Below are positions 13,501 to 19,636 of a stretch of DNA of 64,000 nucleotides, one piece after another. The stretch is from an uncultured Saprospiraceae bacterium (lineage in GTDB: Bacteria; Bacteroidota; Bacteroidia; Chitinophagales; Saprospiraceae). The stretch spans positions 56,153-120,152 of the forward strand of contig CALLWB010000046.1 of NCBI GenBank assembly GCA_938016265.1, written 5' to 3'. The notes below the pieces were generated by a model. The model searched no databases, was not told where the DNA came from, and was given only the letters and a program-made list of their open reading frames with translations. The position numbers and the translations under genes were made by a program. How positions within the stretch are numbered: the stretch's first letter is position 1; each line of letters opens with the position of its first letter.

Positions 13501-15259
13501 TATTTACTTTATTCTGTTCAATATACAACCCACCATTAGTTCCATTGACATAAATTCCATAAAACAAACCGTTTGTCGAATTGGAGAAAATCTCGTTTCC
13601 TCGAATAAGCGGCGAGGTATTGTACCAGGTATACACCCCATACCTATATTGATTTTCGAAAATATTGTCCGTTATTACTAGTGATTGATCAGGGCTTCCT
13701 GAAAAACTATTTCCTGCTTGGAATTCTGCTGGACCACCTGGGCCTGGATCATAAAACCCGTAATGGATAAGGGCATAACTTCCATTTTTAAAGTGATTAT
13801 TATGGAACGTGACGTATCGATTGTCAGAATTGGAATCGGTATTAAAAAGGGCAAAATTGCTTGATGTGCTTGTTGTTACAATCCCTTGAAAAACACAATT
13901 TTCAAAACAATTATAATTTGTAACCCCTGAGAAATTCACTACCCTACCATAGCTTGCATTTAATGCCGCCAGGGTCATGCCTTTGAAAGTTATGTATTTT
14001 GAATTGTTAAGCTGTATAGTGTAGTTGGCAAAACTCGTAGCTGATGTTTGGAGAGTAACCAAGGTACTGTCTCCAGATTCTGACTGGAAAGTGATTGTGT
14101 TTACTGATGACGCTCCTAAAATATTCAAGATTTCAACTTGTTCGTCATAAACTCCGTCTCTAACATTAAAAACGACAGGTCCGCAAACACCGAAATCGTT
14201 TAAATTTTCAATTGCGTCCTGAAAACTGGTGTAGTCGGGAGCGGCACCTCCAATTGTAAATGTTCCTGCTATAGAAGCACCAAGATTGAAAGAAATTGTA
14301 TCATTTGCATTGGTAGAGTCCTGCACCATGTTAGGATTGGAAGTCCAGATTTTAATATCGTAGCTATTCCCAAGAACAAAATTTTTGTTGCCAATGGTGA
14401 CAAGTGCTTCTTGAGAACCAATACCTCCTAACGTGTCCAATGGAGTAGTCAGTGAAAATGGAGTTTGCAGCACACCATCAAATTCCCAATTGACATCTAG
14501 TGTATTGATAATATTTATACCATAATTTTTTACTGTAACTTGAATATCTTGGTTTCCTGCACAGAAGTTTACCGGATTGTTGAACTCATAAATACCAGCG
14601 TCATTTGCTGCTTGAGCGGCCAATTCGAATTGGATGTTTGGCTTCAATCCGGTGTAGTCATCCGTTGGATCACCACAAACTGAAACACCATCATCTCTAT
14701 AATAATTAAATCCACTTATTGGGCCCGGAGAATAGTGATTAAGAATACCAGAAGAGGTATATTCAGGTACTGGATCAAAACACATTTCCACCAATATATT
14801 GTCTACCCCGTTCCAAACAAACGGCGCATCAAGCGTAAGTAAATCAAATCCTAAAGAAGGCAAATAAGACGGATTGGTATATACAAGCGTGGTGGGATCT
14901 GTCAAAAAACTGGTTGTGTCTGCGACCGAAGTGTGGCCTAACCTTACGGTGAAATTTGGCAAAGCAAAATCAGGAATCCCTGTAACATCGAATCCCAATT
15001 TATTAATAAGTCCAGGTGCACCCCCAGCAGCTATCAATTCTGCCTGGGTGTATATAACCTGCCCCCGAGAACTCTCGTAATAAATGTTGATCGGAGAGGC
15101 ACAGGTATTACAATTTTCTATTATTCCATTTCCAACCTGGATAATATTTTGTGCTTCATTCTTTTCTGCTAAAAACAAACAAAAGAACAAGGTGACAATA
15201 AAAACACTTTTCGATAAATAATGGCTCATAGCAACTATTTTGTAGTTAGCTTCTCGCAT
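1526..15259 (-). CDS. Giant modular surface protein: beta-helix, Ig-like, CARDB, PPC modules
   Basis: This encodes 4577 residues. An internal ATG at 15229 gives a cleaner signal peptide (MSHYLSK then a hydrophobic run, cleaved near NEAQ) and may be the true start. Domains in order: an N-terminal jelly-roll-like region (about 35-215); four repeats of an Ig/CARDB-like domain plus a right-handed parallel beta-helix (about 217-2385), each opening its helix with a TIGG-type motif and ending near PDIGADEF; a fifth Ig-like domain; nine Cys-containing Ig-like modules (about 2495-3155); an FN3-like domain (about 3160-3260); eight CARDB-like modules (about 3260-4260, e.g. PSDLTIS); a pre-peptidase C-terminal-like domain (about 4270-4390); and an IPT-like domain (about 4390-4470). 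The protein stops soon after, without a recognisable T9SS sorting domain. It is probably a cell-surface adhesin or glycan-binding protein; beta-helices can also be lyases, but no catalytic site was identified. Confidence 0.9.
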   Translation of the reverse strand: MREANYKIVAMSHYLSKSVFIVTLFFCLFLAEKNEAQNIIQVGNGIIENCNTCASPINIYYESSRGQVIYTQAELIAAGGAPGLINKLGFDVTGIPDFALPNFTVRLGHTSVADTTSFLTDPTTLVYTNPSYLPSLGFDLLTLDAPFVWNGVDNILVEMCFDPVPEYTSSGILNHYSPGPISGFNYYRDDGVSVCGDPTDDYTGLKPNIQFELAAQAANDAGIYEFNNPVNFCAGNQDIQVTVKNYGINIINTLDVNWEFDGVLQTPFSLTTPLDTLGGIGSQEALVTIGNKNFVLGNSYDIKIWTSNPNMVQDSTNANDTISFNLGASIAGTFTIGGAAPDYTSFQDAIENLNDFGVCGPVVFNVRDGVYDEQVEILNILGASSVNTITFQSESGDSTLVTLQTSATSFANYTIQLNNSKYITFKGMTLAALNASYGRVVNFSGVTNYNCFENCVFQGIVTTSTSSNFALFNTDSNSDNRYVTFHNNHFKNGSYALIHYGFYDPGPGGPAEFQAGNSFSGSPDQSLVITDNIFENQYRYGVYTWYNTSPLIRGNEIFSNSTNGLFYGIYVNGTNGGLYIEQNKVNIDLGGYGIYLNQILESNIDSTYVANNFVSIGGQSTATGIYLYNVENIGIYNNNVNIYSTSTSSSASALRYSATYGSSIQNNVLVNQEGGYSMYGSSSSGTVVDYNDLYSPSGNFVYSDGTTYSDLASIQAIGLNTNGISEDPLYTSLTDLHVEEVTLNKTGLPITVVTEDIDGEPRNANTPDIGADEFTAPALDMAAIEFISPTTPFTPGQKDISIDIRNQGEDTITALNIEFTLNGVAGSTFNWTGSLATGASETVIVSNELFELDSTYSITAWTSLPNGMADLKPLNDTISIENLTPALSGVFTIGGTTPDYPDFTSAVNDITIKGVAGSIVFNVRPGVYTEQLVITSFPGAECGSNIVFQSEDGDSTSVTLTFAGTSAANYVVLLDGVDGITFRNMTFSSAGTYARIFDFRNGADCNTLSNNQLLGVPTGSTGDNRAIVYGNGFTNFNNTFQNNLFSEGSHGIYFYGASGNTLTTGLRIENNLFLENYYFGLYITYMDGTEILGNEFIGTSSYSAYRPVYVRYSEQNIKINNNKITSDNHGIGLYYCNPAIGEAATVANNVVVLNGTGLEYGFYIYNSDRVDMYYNTINVNNTNSGSNAIYAYSAGNINIHNNNLVNTGGGYVVNNVSSFSNWEASNNNLYTTGPYIAYNASTPIETLADYQTATGEFENCYSVNPQFVSTTDLHSSAIDLNGNGIPLAGFPEDYDGNPRDLVTPDIGAFEFSPPPTDAGLTLVTNPTIPFLEGNQDVYVALKNFGGDTLTAVEIEWEYSTFPKQPVSWSGNLPSGDTTHVFLGVQDFSNTSLNVIKAWTSIPNGVADMINVNDTIVETGLNPALTGTYTIGGGTPDFDDFTEAANALANNGILDSVIFNVRSGTYAEQIQIGELLGSGCDNPITFQSESGNASSVTLTFGASSSNNYVVQLDGAQGVNFRNMTIHATNSTYATAISLINGASCNEFTDNEIIGANTTSTSTNRNVITINASTIGCDDNVFRGNSIENGSNAIYLNGNSTDLSSGLIVENNEITNQYYRGIYLSYMRDFSIAENTIIARDIANSGYTGLEISSTATNSSIRKNIITSSTGFGLELSSASATLAEPMQISNNMISIGGSNNNCYGLYLRYSSNVKLFHNSVHLVSNSVSSIGFYTFSNSSLSFNNNSFSLEGLGLAFDWSGNYTADYNNYYSTAANLGELGGNLQVDLPALQVYYSQDQNSVSVDPDFLSATDLHTTQISLNGTGTPITEVTEDIDGDARDTSNPDIGADEFTPTLVDAKLNYFTNPVSPIFAGTRDVEVELYNNGVENIDSVTVFWSVDGNSQPPFFWTDTTALLSGTSSNFKIGDFTFSGLPPFNITAWVDSPNGQPDQNSANDTIFSGDLYVGLAGDYFVGGANSDFNNFTEVASALNTNGIADDVNFIVRPGIYNEQVIFTDIPGNTADRPITFYSETADSSSVTINNNTAGTVTFDGVKYMTFQNIGFANTSGRNVIFSDTTSNITFEHCLFQGRVINSTSSTYANLYLGSATINDLVLRNNTIKNGSSAIYFDANFSHSTGLVIEENDISDFYYRAMYISEFDASLIRNNTISSYSIYGSKYGIYCNSNDGAYEISGNKIELNSANSGIYLGSCGNGAFTGSIFNNFVQAGGTSTTYGIRSVSNQYQNYYHNSVNVTSTGASTYALYLQNNTNINVINNILANSGTGYAFYTNSTSSITSSDYNDLFTGGATLGFYNGDQSDLSAWQLASTHDLNSFSVDPMFAGPTDLHVSQANLDGNATPIATITIDIDGQLRNETNPDIGADEFGAGLAVNDGGVVAILSPVSDCDLDTLVNVTVRIQNFGTDTLTGFDIAFSINDTLEVIENVGTLSIPGGTSTPFTFSTQMRFDEFDLYSFNAYTLLAADSNIDNDSLGVRVLQRYPSIQAMTSPDETICQGQYAYFNGSGGSTYRWRYIPGGSIFSYSSNTYRNPSVTTSYELEAISVYGCSSRDTITINVDPRPTTPTITQTGTFSTCSDDTIVLTSSIAENIFWNTGAITPSIFVTQPGYYSVTHTDTITGCTAVSTRTISGSPTPYLSGPTSICEGSSATISVINGSTYLWNTGAVSSGITVSPTTSTTYSVTVTNSQGCTFVRSRTISVSPVLPPPVIVDITEDTSVCYGKSIRLEVMGNATNYNWSNGQYGRFNYVSPTNTTTYSVTASNGACSSGTDVESVTVTVLPIPVSPIIVATGSSTLTFCDADSILLVSSNFPDSIIWSTGATAQSIWVFQPATYSVSHINTYGCPATKDITLIDPPNPYITGNTTICEGETANLVVQNGLTYSWNTGDTDQSIFVTPNVSTRYYVDITNSSNCTYQDSIDVTVIPVPEITSITQDLTTCSGDSVTLTVDGTALEFIWSTGEIASSINVNPLVTTTYTVNAYNGVGCNQFDDAAVTITTLPLPTRPVITPDQDTIIICEGGAIALTSDITTDIYWSDGATAASVTAVMPGTYVVTHFDNNGCENSDTIVVEFPLEPVLSTNITGTTICEGDAITISASNGDTYLWSTGASTMSITESPLVTTTYYTTITNIQGCNYTKAIEIEVIPATTIVGQVSNMVPADAIGDVAAPIAFSWAPGANATSYDLYVWDATTGQPSTPFVGNLTQINYITTSANSSSLVSGATYNWRVVAKNLCMETPGPIQTLTMRDFPDLTIGNVQAPPTAFSSQNVGVSYEVSNIGNGNTLVQWSDAVYLSADSVLDTNVDFYLGGIANQSFLASGSSYSQSGTVTLPDGVFGLYYFFVVADGFNSIAEADETNNSDFKSPASVIDLTPPPDLQVSNVISPRNVFSGTTVDVSWTTTNEGGGSSIVGTWKDRIYFSEDEVFDENTANFLGDLQHTGVLASGTSYNAVMPVTIPNGIYGKYYFHVEADQNNKVYEYVYEENNVGTGDSINVILTPPTDFVIINTNTPATAGIREPIAVEWTVQNQGGSGPNSPVWIDRVYLTSDSVFLNSPYSNYLGGTSENGTSMLPGETYTRTTTVSIPDNLTGRYYLQIKTDNSNQVYEYINEGNNMVTIPIDIFHPDLTVVNITNPAVDTAGKMIDIFYEVKNVGPVDVRTESWKDQILISNSPVYDDELVEIIGEVSTPTNTLEVDSSVYNQVTVMIPNGYDGTYYLYVDTDYKDRVYEEGDTLNNRIRSNTSIDVTLGPWADLAVTDVTLPDSILAGSTIPMSYIVENMGMADATGGWADDVYLSANPVWVHPDSAIQLTQYLIGATDTLAVDSMYMDTTMIQIPMLQGGLANNTCYVYVFTDGNDAIYERFDTLNNIMGSPVFVTAPEMDLSVRCFMTVTEAMTGDTIPVRWINENLGDYTAFENYWYWYDGLYLSTDTIYDPTDVFVFDWAIFGDSINTNEYVVEGESAVLPENLFGDYYLFMVADHTEITNDIDYNNNATTRILQNVLVRDSSGAPEPITITLRDPSDLTISTFEVPVTGTAGQPIDIVWTITNQGTGPTYGSTWNDKFFLSSDFVLDNDDEVLGNLARIGELAAGASYTDTIQVFLPASAVGNYVVLMKTDVNSVIYEHLAENNNESSSLINIVQPPPSDLIVTSINAPAMAFAGGEITLDWNIKNIGVNPATGVMSEAIYFSEDNVFDVSDVLMTTEQLTINLAPNTEETHTVTASLPGLALGDYYVIVQTDVLNNIFETVDSNNVLASINQVNVDVKELVIDTLENTTLGNDYPIFYQIVVPDSLTGESLLIDLASYNALNSGNEMYLSFGEVPDRSNFDYSHDDIVQGNQDLVVPVLQQGIYYLAVYGGSSASDQTIDLLASILEFEIREVSANVGGDAGSITVKIDGSKFIEGMTAKLDNPALGTIISTDILYIDPTVIYVTFDLNGEALGLYDVILEKPSLETALLQDGFTIETGTGEVLLKNVLHPPNARFNRIVAITIQFTNGGNNDLDIPIRRLVSLRDAPLSFSTSGLQYGIKDLYMEFRELGGPQNVLRPGGLGAYTVYSRANTSQRLRFRILD
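5790..7545 (-). repeat. Three-module super-repeat of Cys-rich Ig-like domains
   Basis: Within the giant gene the Ig-like modules recur in the order A-B-C, A-B-C, A-B. Type A has a TC or FC motif and ends with a YSVTH or YVVTH-like strand. Type B has ICEG and YLWNTG or YSWNTG. Type C has VCYG or TCSG followed by NWSNG or IWSTG. The super-unit is about 660 bp, with approximate starts at 7545, 6890 and 6230. The third copy lacks type C and passes into the FN3-like domain. This points to duplication of a three-domain block. Confidence 0.7.
8110..14610 (-). repeat. Four tandem Ig-like plus beta-helix units inside the giant gene
   Basis: Four homologous coding units of roughly 1.6-1.7 kb follow one another. 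Each begins with an Ig/CARDB-like segment (e.g. DAGLTLVTNP, DAKLNYFTNP), continues with a TIGG..PDF or similar motif and a long Asn/Tyr/Ser-rich parallel beta-helix, and ends with DIDG..R....PDIGADEF. Approximate unit starts on the minus strand are 14610, 12920, 11310 and 9700. Similarity is judged at the protein level; DNA identity was not computed. Confidence 0.8.
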
Positions 15260-16146
15260 AAAACAAGAAGAATACTTTACAATTTTATTTCCTTAACAAG
15301 GAAGACCTACCAATGTTAGTTAAATTCAATTTCGCTTTATAGGACAATCAAGCAATTAGACTAAATGTTACAGGTAAGCCTAATGTTTTACGAAATTAGC
15401 AATTTTCTCGTGCAAACTACGCGCAAATTCATGATTTTTTCCGTCACTATAGACATTAGAAAAACAACAAAAGTCGATTTTTTTTATTTTTTTTCTAGCG
15501 ATAAAAATCGCTGCTTATTTTACAAGTATAGCCAAAACAAGTACTACAGGAAGCAAAAAAAAATCTATTTCTATATTAAATCCCAACATACATGGTCAAA
15601 TTTAATGTCACTAGAAAAGGACAAACATGCTTGATATTCACAAAAAACAATACCCCCAAACCCTGAATAATTGCTTTACAAACAATCTGTAAAAAATGGC
15701 CCGCCATTTTCTTATTACATTTTTTCCTTATTAGTGATTGGTTAATAGACAACACAATTCGCTTTTATCTTATCAATTTTAGAAATTGTAAAATGGACGT
15801 GTTAATGTCTCCGAATTTATCAAGATAGAGTGTATTTTTAGTTTGGTCAGGTTACCTAAGTAACCTCATTAGAAGCGATCTTCTTATTTTTATTTTTTGA
15901 GCTTTCTCCTACTTTCTAATTTTTCAGTTCTGCCCAACCATTAAGTGTAGATTCATTTGAAGTACGAGCAAAATTCGATTTGTTTGCTCTTTCTTGATGC
16001 GAATGTATTAGCACAAGCTAATGGCGCTTGGAGCCTTTCATTTTGAACAGTCAGGCTTCCGTTTCTTCTTTGAATTTTCTTGAGATTGAAGGCTTTTTTC
16101 AATACCAAATGTGACAAATTGGACATTTGTTTCTATTCGACCTTAA
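15260..16146. other. Gene-poor AT-rich intergenic region
   Basis: No supportable gene is seen. The sequence is very AT-rich with homopolymer runs near 15470-15500 and 15555. The promoter of the giant minus-strand gene should lie in the first 100-200 bases, but no clear TAnnTTTG box was found. Short open frames here have no recognisable domain. Confidence 0.5.
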
Positions 16147-16513
16147 GAGGACAACATCTCCATCCTTGGAACTGTGACTGGGCTATTACAAAATAATGGT
16201 ACTATTATTGGTGTAGATGGAATTCACCTGGAGTTTGATAATTGTGTCTCGGTCCCCGATTCTGTTTTTATCACCCTGTATCACCGTAATCATGTAGAAT
16301 TGATGGCTCAACAAAAGGTTGGAAGAGACGAAGGTCTATCCACTTTTTATTTTACAGTGACATAAAACAATAGTATGGTTAGATTAATTACTTGATCCAG
16401 GAGTTTTTGAAATGATAGATAGCCAATGGGACAGCAAAAGCGAAGTTCAAAATATTGATTTGACAACAATCTTGAAACGCTTGGGTAACCTAGACAATTG
16501 CAGAGGAATCTGA
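16147..16513 (+). pseudogene. Decayed C-terminal fragment of a Bacteroidetes surface protein
   Basis: The first piece (16147-16365) is bounded upstream by an in-frame stop and reads GLLQNNGTIIGVDG, then ITLYHRNHVELMA. This matches the pattern LLQRDGD.VDVDG...VAVRHRNHLGVMT found near the C-terminus of many Bacteroidetes secreted proteins. After its stop, a second piece in another frame (16394-16513) reads DPGVFEMIDSQWD and EVQNIDLTTIL, resembling the Asp/Asn-rich dockerin-like stretch that follows the first motif in those proteins. The order is as expected, but a stop and a frame change separate the pieces and no signal peptide or upstream domain remains. I infer a remnant of a larger gene. 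The second piece is the weaker match. Confidence 0.55.
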
Positions 16514-16948
16514 ATAATTGTTCATAAATCTCAAATAGTGACATCCAAAACCTTCAGGTTCCGCACATTGGAAGGGACACGATTTTTCAATATAAAAAAG
16601 GACATTGTTAAATCCCCTAGAAAACAAGACCGAATAGGTTTACATTTTTGTTATTTGATTTTGCAGATTAGAATCTGATACTTGTTAAAGAATAGTGAGT
16701 GAGAAATTTATTAAAAATTTATTTTATGAAATATGTTTTTTTTCTAAACCATAATCCACTACCTACGAATAACATACAGCATATATCTGAAAAATTTAAA
16801 AGAATTAAAAAATAAATCAGTTTAAAAACGCAACCACTTACGATTTAATAACCTCTTATTAAGAAAAACTTATTAAATTAGTAGACTGGAATAAATTATT
16901 TCGATATACATTCTTGACCAAAATTAGTACGACAAACCAACATTTCTT
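16514..16948. other. AT-rich upstream region of the 570-residue surface gene
   Basis: No gene is visible. The region is strongly AT-rich and must contain the promoter for the plus-strand gene starting at 16949, but I could not pick a convincing -7/-33 pair. Confidence 0.4.
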
Positions 16949-18661
16949 ATGAAATTTATCTACCTAACAACACTTATCCTCCTACTATCCACTTTGGGTG
17001 TTGTAAAAGCACAGGATGTTTCCTTTTCTTTTGCAAACTCAGTTGTTACGTTCGACGGCACTGATTCCATTTTCAATGTTGATGTAATGATTGCTACAAA
17101 TACTCCAGGAGGAAATTTCACAATGTCTTCAGGTCAATTGTATTTCAATTATAGCCAAGATGCTTTTGGTCTGAATGTCGATGGAGCAGATAGACTAGGA
17201 CTTTTTTATGACGACCCTGACTACCTTTTAAGTATAAAGGACAACCAGTTCGGAATAATCCCTGTTTATACGCCTCCAATTATGAATGATAATACGCCTA
17301 CGAGATTTAGTATTGCTTGGCAACAAGATCGGGCGGGTAGTTGTATCGGTGAGCAAATCACAGAAATACCAAAAAAACTGTTCCAAATCCAATTGACTTA
17401 TTTACCTAATGGAACTGGTTCAATTAGCGGGCTTTGTTTTGAAGATAGCCCAGTGTACACCGATCAAATTTATACAGCATGTGGTCCATTCAATAGTTGC
17501 GCATCGTTGCCTGCAGCAGACTGCACGAATAATCCAGGTTCTCAAATCACAGCAGACTTTTTCTCTTGTACAACAGTAAATGCTTGTGCAATTGCTGGTA
17601 TTTCTAGCAACTCAGCACAAGTCGCTTCCAGCTGCACAAGTGGTTCTACTCCATGGATCGTATTAAGCAACCAACTTGGACAAGCAATCATGTCTATCGA
17701 TCCTAGAGGAAATAACTTAGGTCAGGTTGCTGGAAATGTATTTGTAGGAAATGCACCAGTTATTTACAATGATTTAGCTTACAGCGGAAGAAGATATAAA
17801 GTAACTCCAGAGTTTCAGCCCGTCACACCGGTAGATGTTCGAGTATTTCTAAGTGGACAAGAACTTTCAGATTTGCAAAATGAAGCAAAAGATACTCCAC
17901 CACTAAGCGACAACTTTATTTCTATAGCTGAACTAGGTATAGTGAAATATCAAGGCCCAACGGAAGACAATACTATTGACTTTACGGATGCGACTTCCTT
18001 AGATTTTATCAATCAAAACACTAATGGAGTTAAATTTGGAGCCAATTATATTGAGTTTACCGTAAGCAGTTTCTCCGAATTTTGGATAACTTCTGAAAAC
18101 ACCTTCTTACCTCTGGAGCTCGTTAGTTTTGAGGCGGAAGCATTTCGGAATGATGTTTCTCTGGATTGGACAACTGAAAACGAAGAGAATACTAGTAAAT
18201 TTATCATCCAACGCAGTCCTGACGGTGTTCAGTTTTCTCCAATCGGTACAGTAGCCGCAGCGGGAACAAGCAATGCCACCTTAAACTACAATTTTCTTGA
18301 TGATGAGCCTTTACAAGGACGTAGCTATTACCGACTAAAAATGATCGACATTGATGGTACGTTCTCTCACAGTAAAACTGTTTCTGTCTTAAGAGATGAA
18401 TTTCAAATCGTAAATATTTACCCAAATCCTGTACAGGATGAAGACATCACGGTTACCCTCATCAATCCTTTCGTTGGAGAAGTAAACATTGAAATAATCG
18501 ATTTTATGGGCAGGGTAGTTATCTCACAGATAGAAGATATGTCTGTAGGGAATGGTATTGTAAAAATCCCTAGTAAATCTTTAGCCCCAGGCGCTTATAT
18601 GCTTCAGGTGAGAAATTTACACTATAAAACTGTAAAAAAATTCGTCAAGGTAGAGTACTAA
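16949..18661 (+). CDS. Secreted T9SS cargo protein with C-terminal sorting domain
   Basis: A 570-residue protein with a signal peptide (KFIYLTTLILLLSTLG, cleaved near VKAQD). The N-terminal 200 residues form a beta-rich domain with several cysteines, possibly cohesin-like. A central beta region follows, then an FN3-like segment typical of Bacteroidetes extracellular proteins (ENTSKFIIQRSPDGVQF, YYRLKMIDIDGTF). The last 80 residues are a type A T9SS sorting domain: NIYPNPV, then GRVVIS, LAPGAYMLQV and a final Lys-rich strand. Such tails direct transport across the outer membrane and are usually removed. No catalytic motif was recognised, so the function beyond secretion is unknown. It is a single-gene unit ending in a strong terminator. 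Confidence 0.85.
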   Translation: MKFIYLTTLILLLSTLGVVKAQDVSFSFANSVVTFDGTDSIFNVDVMIATNTPGGNFTMSSGQLYFNYSQDAFGLNVDGADRLGLFYDDPDYLLSIKDNQFGIIPVYTPPIMNDNTPTRFSIAWQQDRAGSCIGEQITEIPKKLFQIQLTYLPNGTGSISGLCFEDSPVYTDQIYTACGPFNSCASLPAADCTNNPGSQITADFFSCTTVNACAIAGISSNSAQVASSCTSGSTPWIVLSNQLGQAIMSIDPRGNNLGQVAGNVFVGNAPVIYNDLAYSGRRYKVTPEFQPVTPVDVRVFLSGQELSDLQNEAKDTPPLSDNFISIAELGIVKYQGPTEDNTIDFTDATSLDFINQNTNGVKFGANYIEFTVSSFSEFWITSENTFLPLELVSFEAEAFRNDVSLDWTTENEENTSKFIIQRSPDGVQFSPIGTVAAAGTSNATLNYNFLDDEPLQGRSYYRLKMIDIDGTFSHSKTVSVLRDEFQIVNIYPNPVQDEDITVTLINPFVGEVNIEIIDFMGRVVISQIEDMSVGNGIVKIPSKSLAPGAYMLQVRNLHYKTVKKFVKVEY

Positions 18662-18683
18662 TCTAGTTGACAAAAAATAATAG

Positions 18684-18720
18684 AAAAGCAGCAGTTACTT
18701 AATGTTTCTGCTGCTTTTTC
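18684..18720 (+). terminator. Rho-independent terminator after the 570-residue surface gene
   Basis: An 11-bp perfect stem (18684-18694 with 18708-18718, core AGCAGCAG/CTGCTGCT) with a 13-nt loop, running into a T-tract. It lies 23 bp after the stop codon. Confidence 0.85.
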
Positions 18721-18760
18721 ATTTGTAGTTGTTCCCTAAGCAATTCTGTATATTGATTTT

Positions 18761-18788
18761 TTTGCTATTACGAATAATCGTAAATTTG
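18761..18788 (+). promoter_or_regulatory. Candidate Bacteroidetes promoter of the DoxX-like gene
   Basis: TAAATTTG at 18781-18788 fits the Bacteroidetes -7 consensus TAnnTTTG, and TTTG at 18761-18764 could be the -33 element, although the 16-bp spacer is slightly short. The ATG follows at 18801, giving a very short leader. Confidence 0.45.
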
Positions 18789-18800
18789 TAAAAAAAAGTT

Positions 18801-19217
18801 ATGCTATTTTTGATGAATGATCTACTGGCAGCTATTCCCAGCGCTCAAATCCTTGCTACCACTTTGTTAGCTATTTTATTTCTTCAATCTGGTTTAGACA
18901 AGGTAATTGACTGGAAGGGCAACCTAGAATGGCTTATCGGGCATTTTTCAAAAAGTCCACTCAAAAACCAAGTCCCTATCCTCCTGGGAACAGTAACCAT
19001 AGTTGAAATAGCAGCAGGAATTGCTTGCGCAATTGGAGCCGTCATGTTACTTTTAACAGGAGATCGCTTTTTTGCGTTAATTGGTACTCAGCTTTCTGCC
19101 TTGAGTATCGTGCTATTGTTTTTTGGCCAGAGAATAGCAAAAGATTATGATGGGGCTGCAGGGCTTACTGGTTATTTCGCGATTTGTTTGATAACACTTT
19201 GGCTACTTTCTGTTTAG
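18801..19217 (+). CDS. DoxX-like small integral membrane protein
   Basis: A 138-residue protein with four predicted membrane helices (about residues 10-28, 55-80, 85-110 and 118-137). LFLQSGLDKVIDW near the first helix and the layout match the DoxX / DoxX-like family, whose members are quinone-linked or redox-associated membrane proteins, often of unknown role. The G..K/R..D pattern after helix 1 is kept. It stands alone between a terminator and a convergent gene, so context gives no partner. Family assignment is fairly likely; the biochemical role is unknown. Confidence 0.65.
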   Translation: MLFLMNDLLAAIPSAQILATTLLAILFLQSGLDKVIDWKGNLEWLIGHFSKSPLKNQVPILLGTVTIVEIAAGIACAIGAVMLLLTGDRFFALIGTQLSALSIVLLFFGQRIAKDYDGAAGLTGYFAICLITLWLLSV

Positions 19218-19580
19218 CTCACATTTACTTATTATTTTGGCACATCTTTAAGGCACAATTCCTTTGGCTTACGGACAAGTCTACTTAACAGAGGCCAAAG
19301 TCCTGTAAGGAGCTTAAAAACGTGCTTTCCGAGCTAAGTTTCCGTAAGTTAATACCGTAGAAACGTCAAATTCTTCCATTATGGGCATAAATCCAATTTT
19401 GCCTGCGCCTAAAAACATTCAAAGGTTCGTTTTGGACCTTACTTCACCTTCCTAATTTTTCCCCACTCTTTCCAAGTTGAAAGCCTATTCTTTTTTAGCT
19501 GCATCACCTTCGGTTAAAGCATAAATCAATCGGGTGCGTTCGGTGATTTTTTTTGAGGTATGGGCTATATAAAACAAAAA
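19218..19580. other. Intergenic region, possible gene relic or dispersed repeat
   Basis: No intact gene. On the minus strand, 19495-19570 reads a short peptide frame (KKITERTRLIYALTEGD) ending in a stop, and 19320-19400 reads a second short frame (MEEFDVSTVLTYGNLAR). Both look protein-like but are too short to assign. They may be remnants of an old gene or a dispersed intergenic repeat. This is a weak call. Confidence 0.3.
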
Positions 19581-19606
19581 AGCAGTTGATTTTATAACCA
19601 ACTGCT
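19575..19606 (-). terminator. Terminator of the lamin-tail-domain gene
   Basis: An 8-bp perfect stem (19581-19588 with 19599-19606, AGCAGTTG/CAACTGCT) followed, on the minus strand, by a T-rich tract (complement of 19571-19580). It lies about 30 bp after the stop of the minus-strand gene at 19637. Confidence 0.8.
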
Positions 19607-19636
19607 CTTTTCAATATTTTTTTCTAGTGTTAATTT

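Noticed and set aside
5790..14610. Repetitive sequence considered as a CRISPR array
   Set aside because: The repeats are coding, hundreds of bases long and diverged; there are no short identical repeats with unique spacers and no cas genes.
15365..15634. 89-residue open frame in the AT-rich spacer
   Set aside because: Phe/Lys/Tyr-rich translation of homopolymer-rich DNA without any recognisable motif.
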